Origin: Diphasiastrum complanatum
Taxonomy: Eukaryota; Streptophyta; Lycopodiopsida; Lycopodiales; Lycopodiaceae
Reading direction: 5' to 3'
NCBI GenBank assembly: GCA_029204225.1
Contig: CM055096.1
Coordinates: forward strand, 73,041,349 to 73,105,348
DNA length: 64,000 nt
The translations under genes and the position numbers were made by a program. The notes beneath the pieces were generated by a model, which saw only the letters and a list, made by a program, of their open reading frames with translations, ran no database searches and was not told the origin of the DNA. Of the stretch, positions 53,914 to 64,000 are shown piece by piece (position 1 is the first letter of the stretch; each line of letters begins with the position of its first letter).

Positions 53914-56246
53914 GAATGCTAAGACTAGATAAGGTCCAGCCGTATGTGGCGAACTGTTTCTATGTAATTTTCGGTAGTAGATGAGGCGGCATATAGTTAG
54001 ACAGTAGCATAAAAAACAGACCCAGCCGTATGTGGCCGGATATGCAATGTTATTTTGATATATCTCTTGAATTAATATAGTGTGTTTTTTTGTGCAACAC
54101 GCACCTGGTTTTGTGAAACGCAAGCTCTGTATTTTTTAAATGCAATGTAATGTATGTGTTTATGAAATGTAATGTTTTATCTCAATTATGGTGGGGATGG
54201 GCATATATGACATTTGTCAGAAACCATGTGAGGAGTTCTCTTGCATGGGCCAATAAACACCATTCTCAAACTCACTTAGATGTTTTCAATAGCGAAGACA
54301 ACAAGTATAGAAGATGAGCTTCTTCTTTGCCTGAAATACTATTTGCAAACATGCTCAAACTAACTTTCACTTACACCGTCCCTGTCATATACCAAGCGGC
54401 CTCAGTACATGTGCATAATCAAGCACATGTGTGTCCAAAATTTTGTCTCTTATATCGAAGTTCCAAAGGACCACCTTGGAGTTTAAAATTGTGAGTAGCA
54501 GTTTTGTTGCAATTGTTTTCCTCAAGCTATGGAATCGAGGATGCACACCACACAAGCACCTCAAAACACGCAAAATTGTTGACATTTTGTTTGGTTACTC
54601 TGCAACTCAACAATTGTGGGTATCAGCTGACACAACTCAATTCTTAACATCTCCACAATGGCGGGAAGCTTTAAATGACATTCATAACAAATTAATGTCA
54701 GAGAGAGAGAGCCATGGATCGTCGCCAATGCCACTCCCAACAACCGCGCGTGCTAACAAACAGCCAAAAGAAGGATATCAAATATATTGTTGAGCAAGAT
54801 TCTGATGATGATGAAGAGCACAAGCCTTCAAGCCTTCAATTACTGGGAAGAAAGTTTGAGCTCTTCCATAAGTTTGAAGTGTGATAGAAATTAGTAAGCA
54901 CCTCGAGGATGCACCCTCATAATTGTCCTCCTTTTTCTTGTGAGGTCGACTAAATTCTGAATTCCTTTGAAGCATAATGAGCTCTCTTCTCAATCCAGCA
55001 ACATCCCTTTTGACAGTATTAGTCGACCCTCATATGATGCACATTCTTCTCAACAACAAAGCCATAAACAGATTATTTGCACGAAAATAGGTAGACCAAA
55101 GCACGAAAAGCAGTTGGCTCATTCGAAAGATAGGTTTCGCTCCGGTAGTCTTGTTACAAAATGCTCTTCTTCAAGTATGACTGAATTCAAATGTGGTTCT
55201 TGGGCACAGTTTCTCCAAACGGGACCGTGACAGGTGCCGTTTGTTTCGGCCCACCACGTAAGGTTATTAGACAGCCAAGGTTTACCCCTCATCCTAAGAG
55301 TGAGGATGAGCTTGTGAAGTCATCTTCATGTAATGCGGATCCTCATCCCACTTTTTCTCAATCCAATTAGTGCTGGATGTAATATATTTTTGAGGAAAAA
55401 CAAACTTCTTGATTCAAGCAAATATATCAAAGGAATATAGATGTTGTAGGCCAATTAGCTGGATTTTCCACCAGTATATGAATATCAAGCGGCCTGTTTT
55501 CATTGCGGTGTACTTGATAGATTTTACCAACTATTTTCAGTGCTACACTTTCTAGATAAAATTTGCAGAGTCTGTGTTGTTGTAATGAGCAGATCTTTCA
55601 CTAATCGGAATGAAAAATAGCTCACTTGTGTATGTACCTTTTTCATGGAGAAGTAAAACTGCAATTCTCAAGAAAGCTTCAGCAGCAGAACATTTTTGTT
55701 TGCATGTTCTTATGCAATTCTGGAAGTGGAGTCACAACTGGTCCTTCTTGAGTTGCTGATCTTCCCAAGTGAGGACATGTTTCAAAGTCCCCGTCATGCT
55801 CTGCAAACTTTCGACAACGACTGAATGGTTAGTGGGAACAGACAGGACTAGGAACGGACCAACTTTCTGTATTTTTGCAGTTGAAGTTGATACAATATTC
55901 ACATGTTTCATATCGATTGGAGCACATCATCGCATAGATCCGTATTGTACGTATTGTAGTGAGCATTCATGTCCCCCAGAAACTTGTGGTCTTAGGGTTT
56001 AGGACACTTTTGCTGAGCATTCACTTCACCCAAAAATCTTCTGGTCTTGAGCTTGATCCTGCCTGCAGTTTACATACTTGTGCCAAAGATAGGACGCCCG
56101 ATTTCACACCCTAGAAAACAAAACAACAGTAGGTTAAGTTAGACAAGAATGTGATACATCCATTCCAAAGGTGATAGTGGGCTGCTGGGAGACAGCGTAT
56201 TGCAGCCAGGATTTAAGGTTTAGGGTCAAGGGATGAAGCTGTAGCA
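53914..56246. other. No gene recognised
   Basis: The first about 100 bp belong to the hAT family II repeat unit, shared with 45,360-45,484. The rest has scattered 60-120-codon open stretches on both strands with no recognisable domain. A GTGAGCATTCATGTCCCCCA / CTGAGCATTCACTTCACCCA near-duplicate lies at about 55,960-56,030. Confidence 0.4.
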
Positions 56247-56637
56247 GACAAGACAATAGGTTCTCCCACGAAGAGCCCAAGCAATACCAATGAATAATCT
56301 GAAAAATGAGTGTACAAATGCCCCTATAAATACCCTACCAATGAACCCTAAAATAGGAATTCAAAAGTAAAGGGAGGCAAAATGTGGAGGGAAAATAGTG
56401 CGCCCTCCTACGGGCCCCCACTCCACATATAACCATATAATAAGGGCCCAAGGCCAGTCAATGTCATAAATAAGGACCCAGTGCGGGTCATAAGCATATA
56501 AAAAGGCTCTGGGGACTGTACATGACTAATATAAAATGCGTAACCAGAAATATACATAACCAACAGTAAATGTAAAGAGGCCTGCGGAATATATGCAGAG
56601 TAGCCCAGTAGGCCTGTATCCTGTAGTCCGTAACTCT
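56247..56637 (-). repeat. 3' LTR of gypsy E (outer end truncated)
   Basis: Matches 60,586-60,976. The inner terminus reads AGAGTTACGG where the 5' LTR has TGAGTTACGG, so the terminal TG is altered. The outer about 70 bp present in the 5' LTR (TGATCAAAATCTCAAG...) are missing. A G-rich tract (ATTGGGGGCAATG) lies about 25 bp upstream on the minus strand. Confidence 0.85.
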
Positions 56638-56711
56638 CCCTGGCTATAAAGAACATTGCCCCCAATGTAGGCAAAATAAGATAAGAACCAGTGCCAGAGA
56701 AAAATACTGCA

Positions 56712-58054
56712 TCAAGATATCCCATCTGAGAAAGGAACATCAAGAGAAGCCGGAGCATCCCGAGAAGCAATGGTAGTTGCAAGTGATCGAGCCTGATCAG
56801 CCAGGATAGGGGTATAATAAAAAACATCAATGGGCTCCCAAGTAGCCTCCTCAATAGGACGACCATCCCACTGGACCAAAAACTGAACCTGCCGATGGCG
56901 ACGACTATGCAATAAGAGCAGCTGTAAAATAGCAGCTGGCAGGAATGGAAAAAGCTCTGGATCTGTAGGAAATGAGGAATCTCGAGGAGCATCATCCTCA
57001 ATAGCAGCACGTAATAAACTGACATGAAAGATATCACAAGCCCGAGTAGCAGCAGGTAACTCAAGACGATATGTAACTGGACTGAGGCGCTCAAGAATCT
57101 GAAAAGGCCCATAATAGCGCGGCGCAAGCTTCTCAGTAGAAGCAAGACCCTGTACAAAACGATGGCAAGCAAAGCGTAACCGGAGAAAAACAGTATCTCC
57201 CTCTACAAACTCAACATGGCGCCAATGACAATCAACAATGGTCCTGTACCGCTGCTGAATATGCTGTAAATGAGTAGCAGCTCTAGTAATAATCTCCTGA
57301 GCACTCGAAAGATAAGATGAAATAGTAACAAGTGCATCATCTGGAGGAGCAGGCATACCGGGTAGAACTGGTGAGTATCCATGAGCAAGCAGGAAAGGAG
57401 AAACACCTGTGCTGGAACTAACAGAACTATTATAACTATACTCAGCCAAACATAAATGCTGATCCCAATCACGACCTGAAGGAGAAACATAGTGTCGTAA
57501 ATAATCCTCCAATACCCGATTAATAACCTCAGACTGACCATCCGCAGAAGAACGATAAGCAGTGCCCATAAGTATCCTAACATCCAAGATACGCATAAGC
57601 TCTGTCCAAAAACCTGATGTAAACTTGGTATCCCGATCAGTAAGTATAGATCGTGGGAGACCATGTAAGCGGAAAATCTCAGAAATAAATATACGACCAC
57701 ACTGCTCTACTGTAATAGTACGTCTGACTGGTATGAAATGAGCTTGTTTAGAAAACCTATCAACTACCACCAAACAAGAGTCATGACCACACTGAGTACG
57801 GGGAAGACCTAAAATAAAGTCCATAGATATATAAGTCCACTGGCGGGAAGGAATAGGCCAACTTTGAAGGAGACCGCCAGGTTTTTCACGGGAATACTTG
57901 TTACGAAGGCAAAAATCACAAGTATGAATAAGGTGGGAAAGCTCACGCTTCATGGAAGGCCAATAAAAATGTTCTTTCAAACGGAACAAGGACTTCTGAA
58001 AACCAAAATGGCCACCAACAGGAGAGGAATGGGCATCAAGAAGGAGCTGTGGAC
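56712..58054 (-). pseudogene. gypsy E integrase with chromodomain
   Basis: One frame is open for 425 codons from 57,989 down. It begins FRLKEHFYWPSMKRELSHLI with the zinc-binding HTCDFCLRNKYSREKPGGLL. The core has SMDFILGLPRTQ, LTDRDTKFTSGFW and SADGQSEVINRVLEDYL, so D, D and E are all kept. The C-terminal region (LAPRYYGPFQILERLSPVTY, CDIFHVSLLRAA) leads to a chromodomain, QVQFLVQWDGRPIEEATWEP. The frame is separated from the RT/RNase H frame by one frameshift near 58,040, where LLLDAHSSPVGGHFGFQK lies. Otherwise this is the best-preserved integrase in the window. Confidence 0.9.
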
Positions 58055-59599
58055 CTATGTCGAGAGTGCTGGGAATACATAAGAACCATAGTGAAACAAA
58101 CGATGATTAACAATGGAATAAACCTGGTGAGGATGAGAGGAAGGACGAGAGGCAGACGACATAATATCACGAAAGTCTGGACATGTGGCATAAGCCTGAG
58201 GAAGATCATCATACCAAGAGTGGGGAGACGTAACAAGACTGTAAGTAAGAGCAGGTAAACGAGACAAAGCATCAGCAGCAGCGTTACTTTTACCAGGCTT
58301 ATAATGAATATCAAAATGAAAGGATTGTAAAAACTGAAGCCAACGGTACTGACGATCACTAAGATCCTTTTGTGTATACAAATAACGAAGTGACTGGTGA
58401 TCAATAAAAATATCAAACGGAACACGATACAGATAATGACGCCACTTCTTTAAAGCAAAAATGATAGCAAGCAATTCTTTTTCATGAGTGGAATAGCGCC
58501 GCTCATACGAACGAAGACGACGGGATTCATATGCAATAACACACTGACGCTGACGTAACAAAGCACCTAATCCTGTGGAACTAGCATCAGTCTCAACAGC
58601 AAAACGTTGGGAAAAATCTGGAAGACATAAAACAGGGGCAGTGGTAAGCTTAACCTTGAAAGTATCAAAAGCTGACTGACATGCGGGAGTCCAAGCAAAC
58701 GAAGTTTCCTTTTTCAACAGAGCATGCAAAGGAGATGCAAGAGTGGCAAAATGAGCAACTGGTTTACGAAGATGGATAGCAAGACCAAGAAACATACGAA
58801 CATCATGAACATCAACAAGCACAGGCCATGAAAGAATAGAACGGACCTTACGAGGGTCGAGACGAACAGTACCATTAGTAACAAAGAAGTCCAAAAACTC
58901 GATTTGTACAACAGCAAAAGAACATTTAGAACGTTTAGCATACAGATGATGAGTAACTAACAAAACAAAAACAGAACGAATGTGCTGAACATGAAGAGAG
59001 AGAGTGGTGCTATAAATGAGGATATCGTCAAAATAAACAATGACACACTTTCCAAGCAGAGGACGAAAGATGTTATTCATGACATTCTGAAAAGTGGGCG
59101 GGCCATTGGTAACACCAAAAGGAAGGACACGAAACTCATACAGACCAAAGTGGGTACAGAAAGCTGTCTTGTGCTCATCAGGAGGTTGCATACGAATCTG
59201 GTGATAACCGGAACGGAGGTCAACTTTAAAAAAGATCTTGGCTTGGCCTAACTGTTCAAACAGGTCATCCATATGAGGGATAGGGTACTGAGTAAGTTTA
59301 TTTAAAGCACGATAATCAATACATAGACGTTTAGTACCATCCTTCTTATCAACAAGTAAAACAGGAGCACCAAAAGGACTGTGGCTAGGAACAATAAGGC
59401 CTTGACGTAATAAATCAGACACCTGACGCTGGACTTCCTCGCGCTCAACAATAGACATACGAAAAGGAGGACGAGAAGGAGGTGATGCAGAGGAAACAAG
59501 GTCTATATGGTGGTTGACATCTCGTGAAGGTGGTAACTGAGTCGGCTCTCTAAAAACATGCTCAAATTCACGCAACAGTTCAGAAAATACCTGTGGCAA
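58055..59599 (-). pseudogene. gypsy E reverse transcriptase-RNase H (514 codons open)
   Basis: An uninterrupted frame. The RT N-terminus has DVNHHIDLVSSASPPSRPPF and RQGLIVPSHSPFGAPVLLV. Fingers and palm read KRLCIDYRALNKLTQYPIPH, VDLRSGYHQIRM and LPFGVTNGPPTF, with catalytic box YFDD (about 59,030) intact. The connection domain starts VRMFLGLAIHLRK, and RNase H reads FAVETDASSTGLGALLRQRQ and LLAIIFALKKWRHYLY and ends NAAADALSRLP. Loss of two residues around ALNKLTQYPIP compared with the usual ALNKLTIKNRYPIP may matter. The frame ends ALST, with a stop next to the frameshift that separates it from integrase. Confidence 0.9.
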
Positions 59600-60295
59600 A
59601 GGTGGTGCATCCGCAATAAGCTGAACTGGCTGAACAGAAAGAATAGCCGCATAGTGGGCCTTCGGGAGGATCCGTATGAACTGCTTCCCGGAAATAAGTT
59701 GATAGTCCTACCGAGAATCAATACCGGAAAATATATGCTGAGTACCATCATGAGAGAATGTCAATGTCTGCTACTGGAGGTCTACTGTAATCGCACCAAG
59801 GGATGCAAACCAATCAACACCGAGGATAAGATCGTACCGTGTAAGTGGAATAATATGAAAATCTGCCTGACCGAGGAAGTCTCCAATCCGATATGAAAGC
59901 TGCTGATACATCTGCGTGCTAGGAAAAGAGTGTGCGCTGGCAACCTCAACATGCAAGGGATGAGGCGTAGTGACTGGCATAGCACGAATGCGTGTAGTAA
60001 TATGACTGCTGAGAAACGAGTGAGTGCTACCCGTGTCAACAAGGGCAATAAACTCACGACCAGTGATACGTACGCGAAGACGGATATGGCGTGGACCCGG
60101 CTTACCGGCCCAAGTAGCATAAGCAAGCTGAGCATGGCATACAGCTAGATCAGGGGGATCAGGAACAGGCTCAGTGGGTGTGGCAAACTGATCAACAGGT
60201 GGGTCATCATCAAGAATATGAAGGCATATGGCAGAATCAGGACTATCATCAGGTGTGTCAGCACAATGGCTGAAAAATGTGATGAAGGGCCGCCA
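59600..60295 (-). pseudogene. gypsy E protease and residual gag edge
   Basis: From about 60,180 the minus strand reads a linker, then the intact protease active site ALVDTGSTHSFLSSHITTRI (D-T-G) near 60,040, followed by YDLILGVDWFASLGAITVDL. Two TAG codons (about 59,768 and 59,712) interrupt the link to RT. Upstream only a short Ser-rich remnant (SGSTSAKSGGPSSHFS) of gag is left, without a CCHC knuckle or capsid core. Confidence 0.82.
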
Positions 60296-60514
60296 GATTT
60301 AGCGGAAGTACTTCCACTGACTATCTGCTAAAGCTCCGCCAAGGAAAATGCTCTGATGGGGGTTGGTCCTCCTCCAAACTGTGCTGAATGTTGCTGAAGC
60401 AAAGAGACGAAAGCCCTCAACAAGGAGAGAAAAAATCAGCAAGGAAAATGGGCACCCTATCAGAAAATCAGATCTGAAATTCAGCAATCAGGAAAGTGCT
60501 CTGATACCAATTTA

Positions 60515-60976
60515 TGATCAAAATCTCAAGTGTTGAATCAATGAAGCATAAAAGACAGCAATAGACTAAAGCCCTACAAGCAATAGACAAGACAATAGGT
60601 TCTCCCACGAAGAGCCCAAGCAATACCAATCAATAATCTGAAAAATGAATGTACAAATGCCCCTATAAATAGCCTACCAATAAACCCTAAAATAGGAATT
60701 CAAAAGTAAAGGGAGGCAAAATGTGGAGGGAAAATAGTGCGCCCTCCTACGGGCCCCCACTCCACATATAACCATATAATAAGGGCCCAAGGCCAGTCAA
60801 TGTCATAAAAAAGGACCCAGTGCGGGTCATAAGCATATAAAAAGGCTTTGGGGCCTGTACATGACTAATATAAAATGCGTAACCAGAAATATACATAACC
60901 AACAGTAAATGTAAAGAGGCCTACAGAATATATGCAGAGTAGCCCAGTAGGCATGTATCCTGTAGTCCGTAACTCA
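60515..60976 (-). repeat. 5' LTR of gypsy E with adjacent primer-binding site
   Basis: 462 bp; on the minus strand it starts TGAGTTACGGACTACAGG and ends TTTTGATCA. The primer site TTGGTATCAGAGCAC follows after a few bases, at 60,513 to 60,499. The plus-strand flank beyond 60,976 is hAT sequence. Confidence 0.85.
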
Positions 60977-62395
60977 CACATGCTGCATCCCCTCTTCCTC
61001 TCTCCGACACAGATCGCAGACAGGGAGCTCGAGGCCGATTGGCTTCAGTACATTCATAGAGTGGGTCCACACATAGGTTTGGATCCTATCAAGCTCATGG
61101 AGGAGCTCGCTGCATTTCGTTTCGGCATGGGCACATTTGGCCACCCGGCTGCTTAGGATCCAGAGAGGAGGCAGCTACCCATTACCTGGTGGACCATGTT
61201 CAGTAGCACATATCCATCTATACAGCGTCTTGCACTGCGTGTCCTTTCTCAGGTATGCATCTCATTTTATCCTCCATTGTTGTGTTTCGTTGAAGTTCCA
61301 CCCGTGCCACAATGTGCTGAAGTATTTCAATGCACGTACCACAGGACTGTGTTGCCTCCGTGTGTGAGCGTAATTGGACCTCATGGGCACTCATTCACAC
61401 GAGGAGAAGAAACCGGTTGTCAGTGAGTCAGTTGGAGCGGTTGGTGTTCTGTAGCACCAACGCACGTCTCGCCAGGAGACTTTCAACCATTACGAGCGCA
61501 TTGCAGGTGATAAGCTATTCTCCCATAGCAGTTTGGTTGACTCCTGGTATGTTGGTTTCATTTCTTGATAAAGTTGTCTCTCTGACATGCAAATTTTAAA
61601 CCTTGCAGACGAAGATATCTGATTTGGAGCGCCAGGTTGACTTGCCTACCGACAGCACCCATCCCATGCCTGCAGATGACCTGGGCACACAGTTGATGGC
61701 AGACAGAGAGAGAGAGCTTGCCGAGATGAGAGAGAGAGAGAGAGCTCGGGCTTGAGCACAGAGAGCCTCCATTGTACGAGGCAGATGAGCCAGTGTCAGA
61801 GGATGATCAGGATGAGGATGAGCCCATTCGGGTTGTGTTCGCGAGATCTGAGCGGGATGAGGCATATGATACAGGTGTGGGGCACACGTCTAGAGCAGGG
61901 GTCACAGGTGCATCACGTGGTAGAGGTGGGACACATGCCACAGATTATACCGGGAGGGGGCCAGTGGCATACCTTCTTATGTTGATATGATGGAGGAGGC
62001 TCTTGATAGGGGACAGAGTGATTTGGGTTTACCTTCTGCTTGGATGCGTGCATCACAAAGCCATAGGCATTTCTATGACAGCACACCGGAGGAGTCACCA
62101 GATGACTTTGATTGTACCGATTTGGGAGGCCATGCAGGGTCCGCATAGTGCACAGGATGAGGCACGGGATGATCCAGAGGATGCCCAGCTGGACGACTTG
62201 ATTGCAGACTTGGATTCAAAGGCCCAGCAGATGCCGAGCGTCAGGGCGCCCCCATCCTCTCTAGCCAGCATGCCCTACACAGAGTCTCAGCCAGAGCAGC
62301 TATACGAGGTGCCTGCAGTTCCTCCAGTTCCTCAGAGGGTGAATGTGCGCCGCACAGCACCTCCAGTGCCACCGATACCGTTGAGGCCTGCAGTG
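60977..62395 (+). pseudogene. hAT transposase copy 3a (C-terminal half)
   Basis: Begins inside the core: HMLHPLFLSPTQIADRELEA, DWLQYIHRVGPHIGLDPIKL and MEELAAFRFGMGTFGHPAA with a stop. This includes about 40 residues that copy 1 lacks between LSPT and GTFGH. The dimerisation domain follows across introns (donor at 61,253; acceptor CCACAG at about 61,344; donor 61,507; acceptor 61,608): PQDCVASVCERNWTSWALIH, TRRRNRLSVSQLERLVF. The tail TKISDLERQVDLPTDSTHPM has a frameshift in a GA run near 61,735. It ends abruptly at about 62,395 within the Pro-rich tail. Confidence 0.82.
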
Positions 62396-63446
62396 TCCTG
62401 CTAGAGGCCGAGTTCCCTACATCGTCCATACCCCCTGTGCGGCGCACGGCAAGGACCTTTTGATGGGGGGCATAGGTGCACTTCCCTGTGTTAGAGCCAT
62501 CGTCCGCGAGGCCCTCTTCCTGGTGACTTTTGTCACCCGGAAGAGGCGTGTTCTTGCCATGTTCCGGGTGTTCAGCCATTTGGACCTCCGTAAGCCAGCC
62601 CCCACACGCTTTGCATTCGACCTGGTGGTCATCGACCGTCTGATTAGGTGCATGGCACAGCTTCTACAGATGGTTGCCAGTGATCTTTGGCGTGCCAGTT
62701 CGTTTCAACATACGGAGGATGGGGAGCACTTTTCTTCCACGGTGAGGGGAGACCAGTTCTGGAGGGATGCACAGACATTGTCAGGACTACTTCAATCAAA
62801 CTCTACATTGTGCTCCGCATGGCTGACAGCGAGGGGTCCACACTTGGACTGGTGTATGAGCTCATGGACCGGATCGGACAGTTCCTGCGGCTGCCCATCT
62901 TTCAGCCAGAGAGGTAAGCGAAATTGTTCTTTATCTTTTCAGTGTTTGCTAGTTTGTTTTTATGTCGATGTTAAGTTTTTTCCAAAATTTGCTTCATCTT
63001 CGTGCAGGATGACAAAGCTGAGGTTCATCTGGGAGACGCGGTGGAACTACTTTCACAGGAGTATCCACAGCGTTGCACACATCTTGCATCCCCTCTTCCT
63101 CTCTCTGACACAGATATCAGACAGGGAGCTCGAGGTGGATTGGCTTGAGAACATCTACAGGGTGGGTCCACACATTGGCTTGGATCCTATCAGACTCATG
63201 GAGGAGTTAGCTGCATTTCGTTTCGGCATGGGCACGTTCGGTCACCCGGCTGCTCAGGATCCAGAGAGGAGGCAGCTCCCCATTACCTGGTGGACCATGT
63301 TCGGTAGCACCTATCCCTCCATACAACGTCTTGCACTGCGTGTCCTTTTACAGGTATGTATCTCATCTCATCCTCCCTTGCTGTATTTCGTTGACGTTCC
63401 ACCCGTGCACCTATGCTGAACCATTTCATTACACGTACCATAGGAT
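62396..63446 (+). pseudogene. hAT transposase copy 3b (core fragment)
   Basis: Joined to copy 3a at SC/stop and resuming at LLEAEFP-type sequence: GGIGALPCVRAIVREALFLV, FVTRKRRVLAMFRVFSHLDL, RFAFDLVVIDRLIRCMAQLL and HFSSTVRGDQFWRDAQTLSG. A small insertion shifts the frame near 62,795. A donor after CAGAGAG at about 62,915 and an acceptor CGTGCAG at 63,007 bound the first intron. The next exon gives MTKLRFIWETRWNYFHRSIH through ITWWTMFGSTYPSIQRLALR VLLQ, with a donor at 63,353. The dimerisation exon is cut off at 63,449 by the next gypsy LTR. Confidence 0.82.
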
Positions 63447-63449
63447 TGC

Positions 63450-63807
63450 TGTTACGAGCTCGTAACCAGTGCCGAACCCTAGAGAACACAGATAGGTCAG
63501 ATACCACAGTCAGGGTCGTGTCCAGCGTACATGACCAACAGGGCAAGACAGTGTGAGTAGTGTGCCCCAGCACGGTCCATAGCCATGGCGGGCCTAACAC
63601 AGCCTAGGGACCCTGTCAGCAGGATAGGGCCCCCAGTTGGGTCCCGACGTGCAGTCGGCCACGTCAGTGCCACGTGGCCGACACTTGGCAGTAGCATGCT
63701 ACCAGTCCTCACACTGGGCTAGGAGGGGCTTACTCTATATCAGGGAGTAGGCAAGGTTGGGTGGATCAGTTAGTGTTTGCCCTACTGTGGTGTTAGGATC
63801 TATTACA
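63450..63807 (+). repeat. 5' LTR of a gypsy element running out of the window
   Basis: 358 bp, TGTTACGAGCTCGTAACC to GGATCTATTACA. It is the same family as the LTRs at 7,071-7,365, 30,801-31,156 and 33,799-34,157, and the most complete match to the element A type. It interrupts the hAT dimerisation exon or its acceptor. Confidence 0.92.
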
Positions 63808-64000
63808 CTGGTATCAGAGCCATCTCCATCCTAGGGAGTTCAGGAGCAACAGTAGAGAAAGCTATCAGAAGATAGGAAAGATCTGGGAGATTCTCAGAAA
63901 AGAATAGAGGAGGAAAATCGCTGTAGGATCAGCTTTCTAATCCTCCAATTTGCTGGATTTCTCAGTAGTTTGGAAGCATATCTTTTACAATAGCTTCAGC
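63808..64000 (+). other. Primer-binding site and leader start of the 3'-most gypsy element
   Basis: TGGTATCAGAGCC at 63,809, one base after the LTR, is the initiator tRNA-Met primer site. The following leader (ATCTCCATCCTAGGGAGTTC) parallels the D1 leader (ATCTTCATCTTTGGGAGTT). Gag and pol would lie beyond the window. Confidence 0.88.

Larger units (their letters stand above)
56247..60976 (-). mobile_element. Ty3/gypsy element E, gag deleted, pol nearly intact
   Basis: A minus-strand element with LTR copies at 60,515-60,976 (5') and 56,247-56,637 (3', truncated at its outer end). The two are nearly identical over about 390 bp. The iMet primer site TTGGTATCAGAGCAC adjoins the 5' LTR (60,499-60,513). 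The interval between the primer site and protease is only about 200 bp, so almost all of gag is missing. Protease, RT, RNase H and integrase follow with few defects. It abuts hAT copy 3a at 60,976, but hAT sequence is not found on the other side, so a rearrangement followed or preceded insertion. Confidence 0.85.

Noticed and set aside
54431-55230. Two plus-strand frames (120 and 87 codons) as possible genes
   Set aside because: No domain, no splice support, and composition typical of unselected sequence; left as unassigned.
56408-57172. A 254-codon minus-strand frame rich in Leu, Ile and Phe that looks like a membrane protein
   Set aside because: It overlaps the integrase of gypsy E in another frame; the integrase has catalytic and chromodomain motifs, so this is a shadow frame.
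57203-57700. Another hydrophobic minus-strand frame of 165 codons
   Set aside because: Shadow of the same integrase coding sequence.

Overview
This is repeat-dense nuclear DNA from a land plant. The evidence is: chromodomain Ty3/gypsy elements primed by initiator tRNA-Met (TGGTATCAGAGC-type sites); a Tat/Athila-like LTR element primed by tRNA-Asp; hAT transposons of the plant type with introns, a BED finger and a DUF659-like core; GT-AG introns; and TTTAGGG telomere-like units. I cannot name the species. Large TE-filled introns and many gypsy fragments would suit a fern, another seed-free plant or a gymnosperm, but that is inference. There are no bacterial operons, CRISPR arrays, rRNA genes or convincing free-standing tRNA genes.

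Layout. At 1-10.3 kb there are decayed gypsy pieces, one longer gypsy element (2.2-7.4 kb) without a 5' LTR or chromodomain, a hAT relic (7.6-8.4 kb) and a LINE reverse-transcriptase relic (9.3-10.3 kb). From 12.9 to 38.0 kb runs what looks like the only host gene: a plus-strand coiled-coil protein seen as three sure exons and two probable ones. Its last visible large intron, about 21.4 kb, holds a 5.4-kb gypsy element with 5-bp TSD GAAAG, a 1.4-kb foldback repeat, and an 11.5-kb Tat-like element. The Tat-like element is itself split by a 3.36-kb minus-strand gypsy element with TSD GAGCT.

A minus-strand gypsy integrase remnant lies at 38.4-40.3 kb. From 40.3 to 53.9 kb is a cluster of hAT transposons with an unusual 5' architecture: a (TA)n-centred palindrome built from GGTACC, CCGCGG and GGATCC modules, plus a recurring 37-nt hairpin. 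Inserted among them are a LINE-like ORF1 (51.3-52.2 kb, minus), a second hAT family (52.9-53.9 kb plus; tail copy at 45.5-45.8 kb minus), an 84-bp minisatellite and long GA/TG microsatellites. At 56.2-61.0 kb is a minus-strand gypsy element with nearly intact pol but almost no gag. It abuts two chimeric hAT fragments (61.0-63.4 kb), and the second is cut by the 5' LTR of a further gypsy element that runs out of the window.

Almost every element is non-autonomous in a different way: RT deleted, protease fused in frame to the integrase end, gag deleted, pol absent, or the hAT dimerisation domain deleted. The two most unusual signals are a primer-binding site that extends into the complement of an entire tRNA-Asp including CCA (26,431-26,505), and the 128-bp perfect palindrome with its relatives at the hAT 5' ends.
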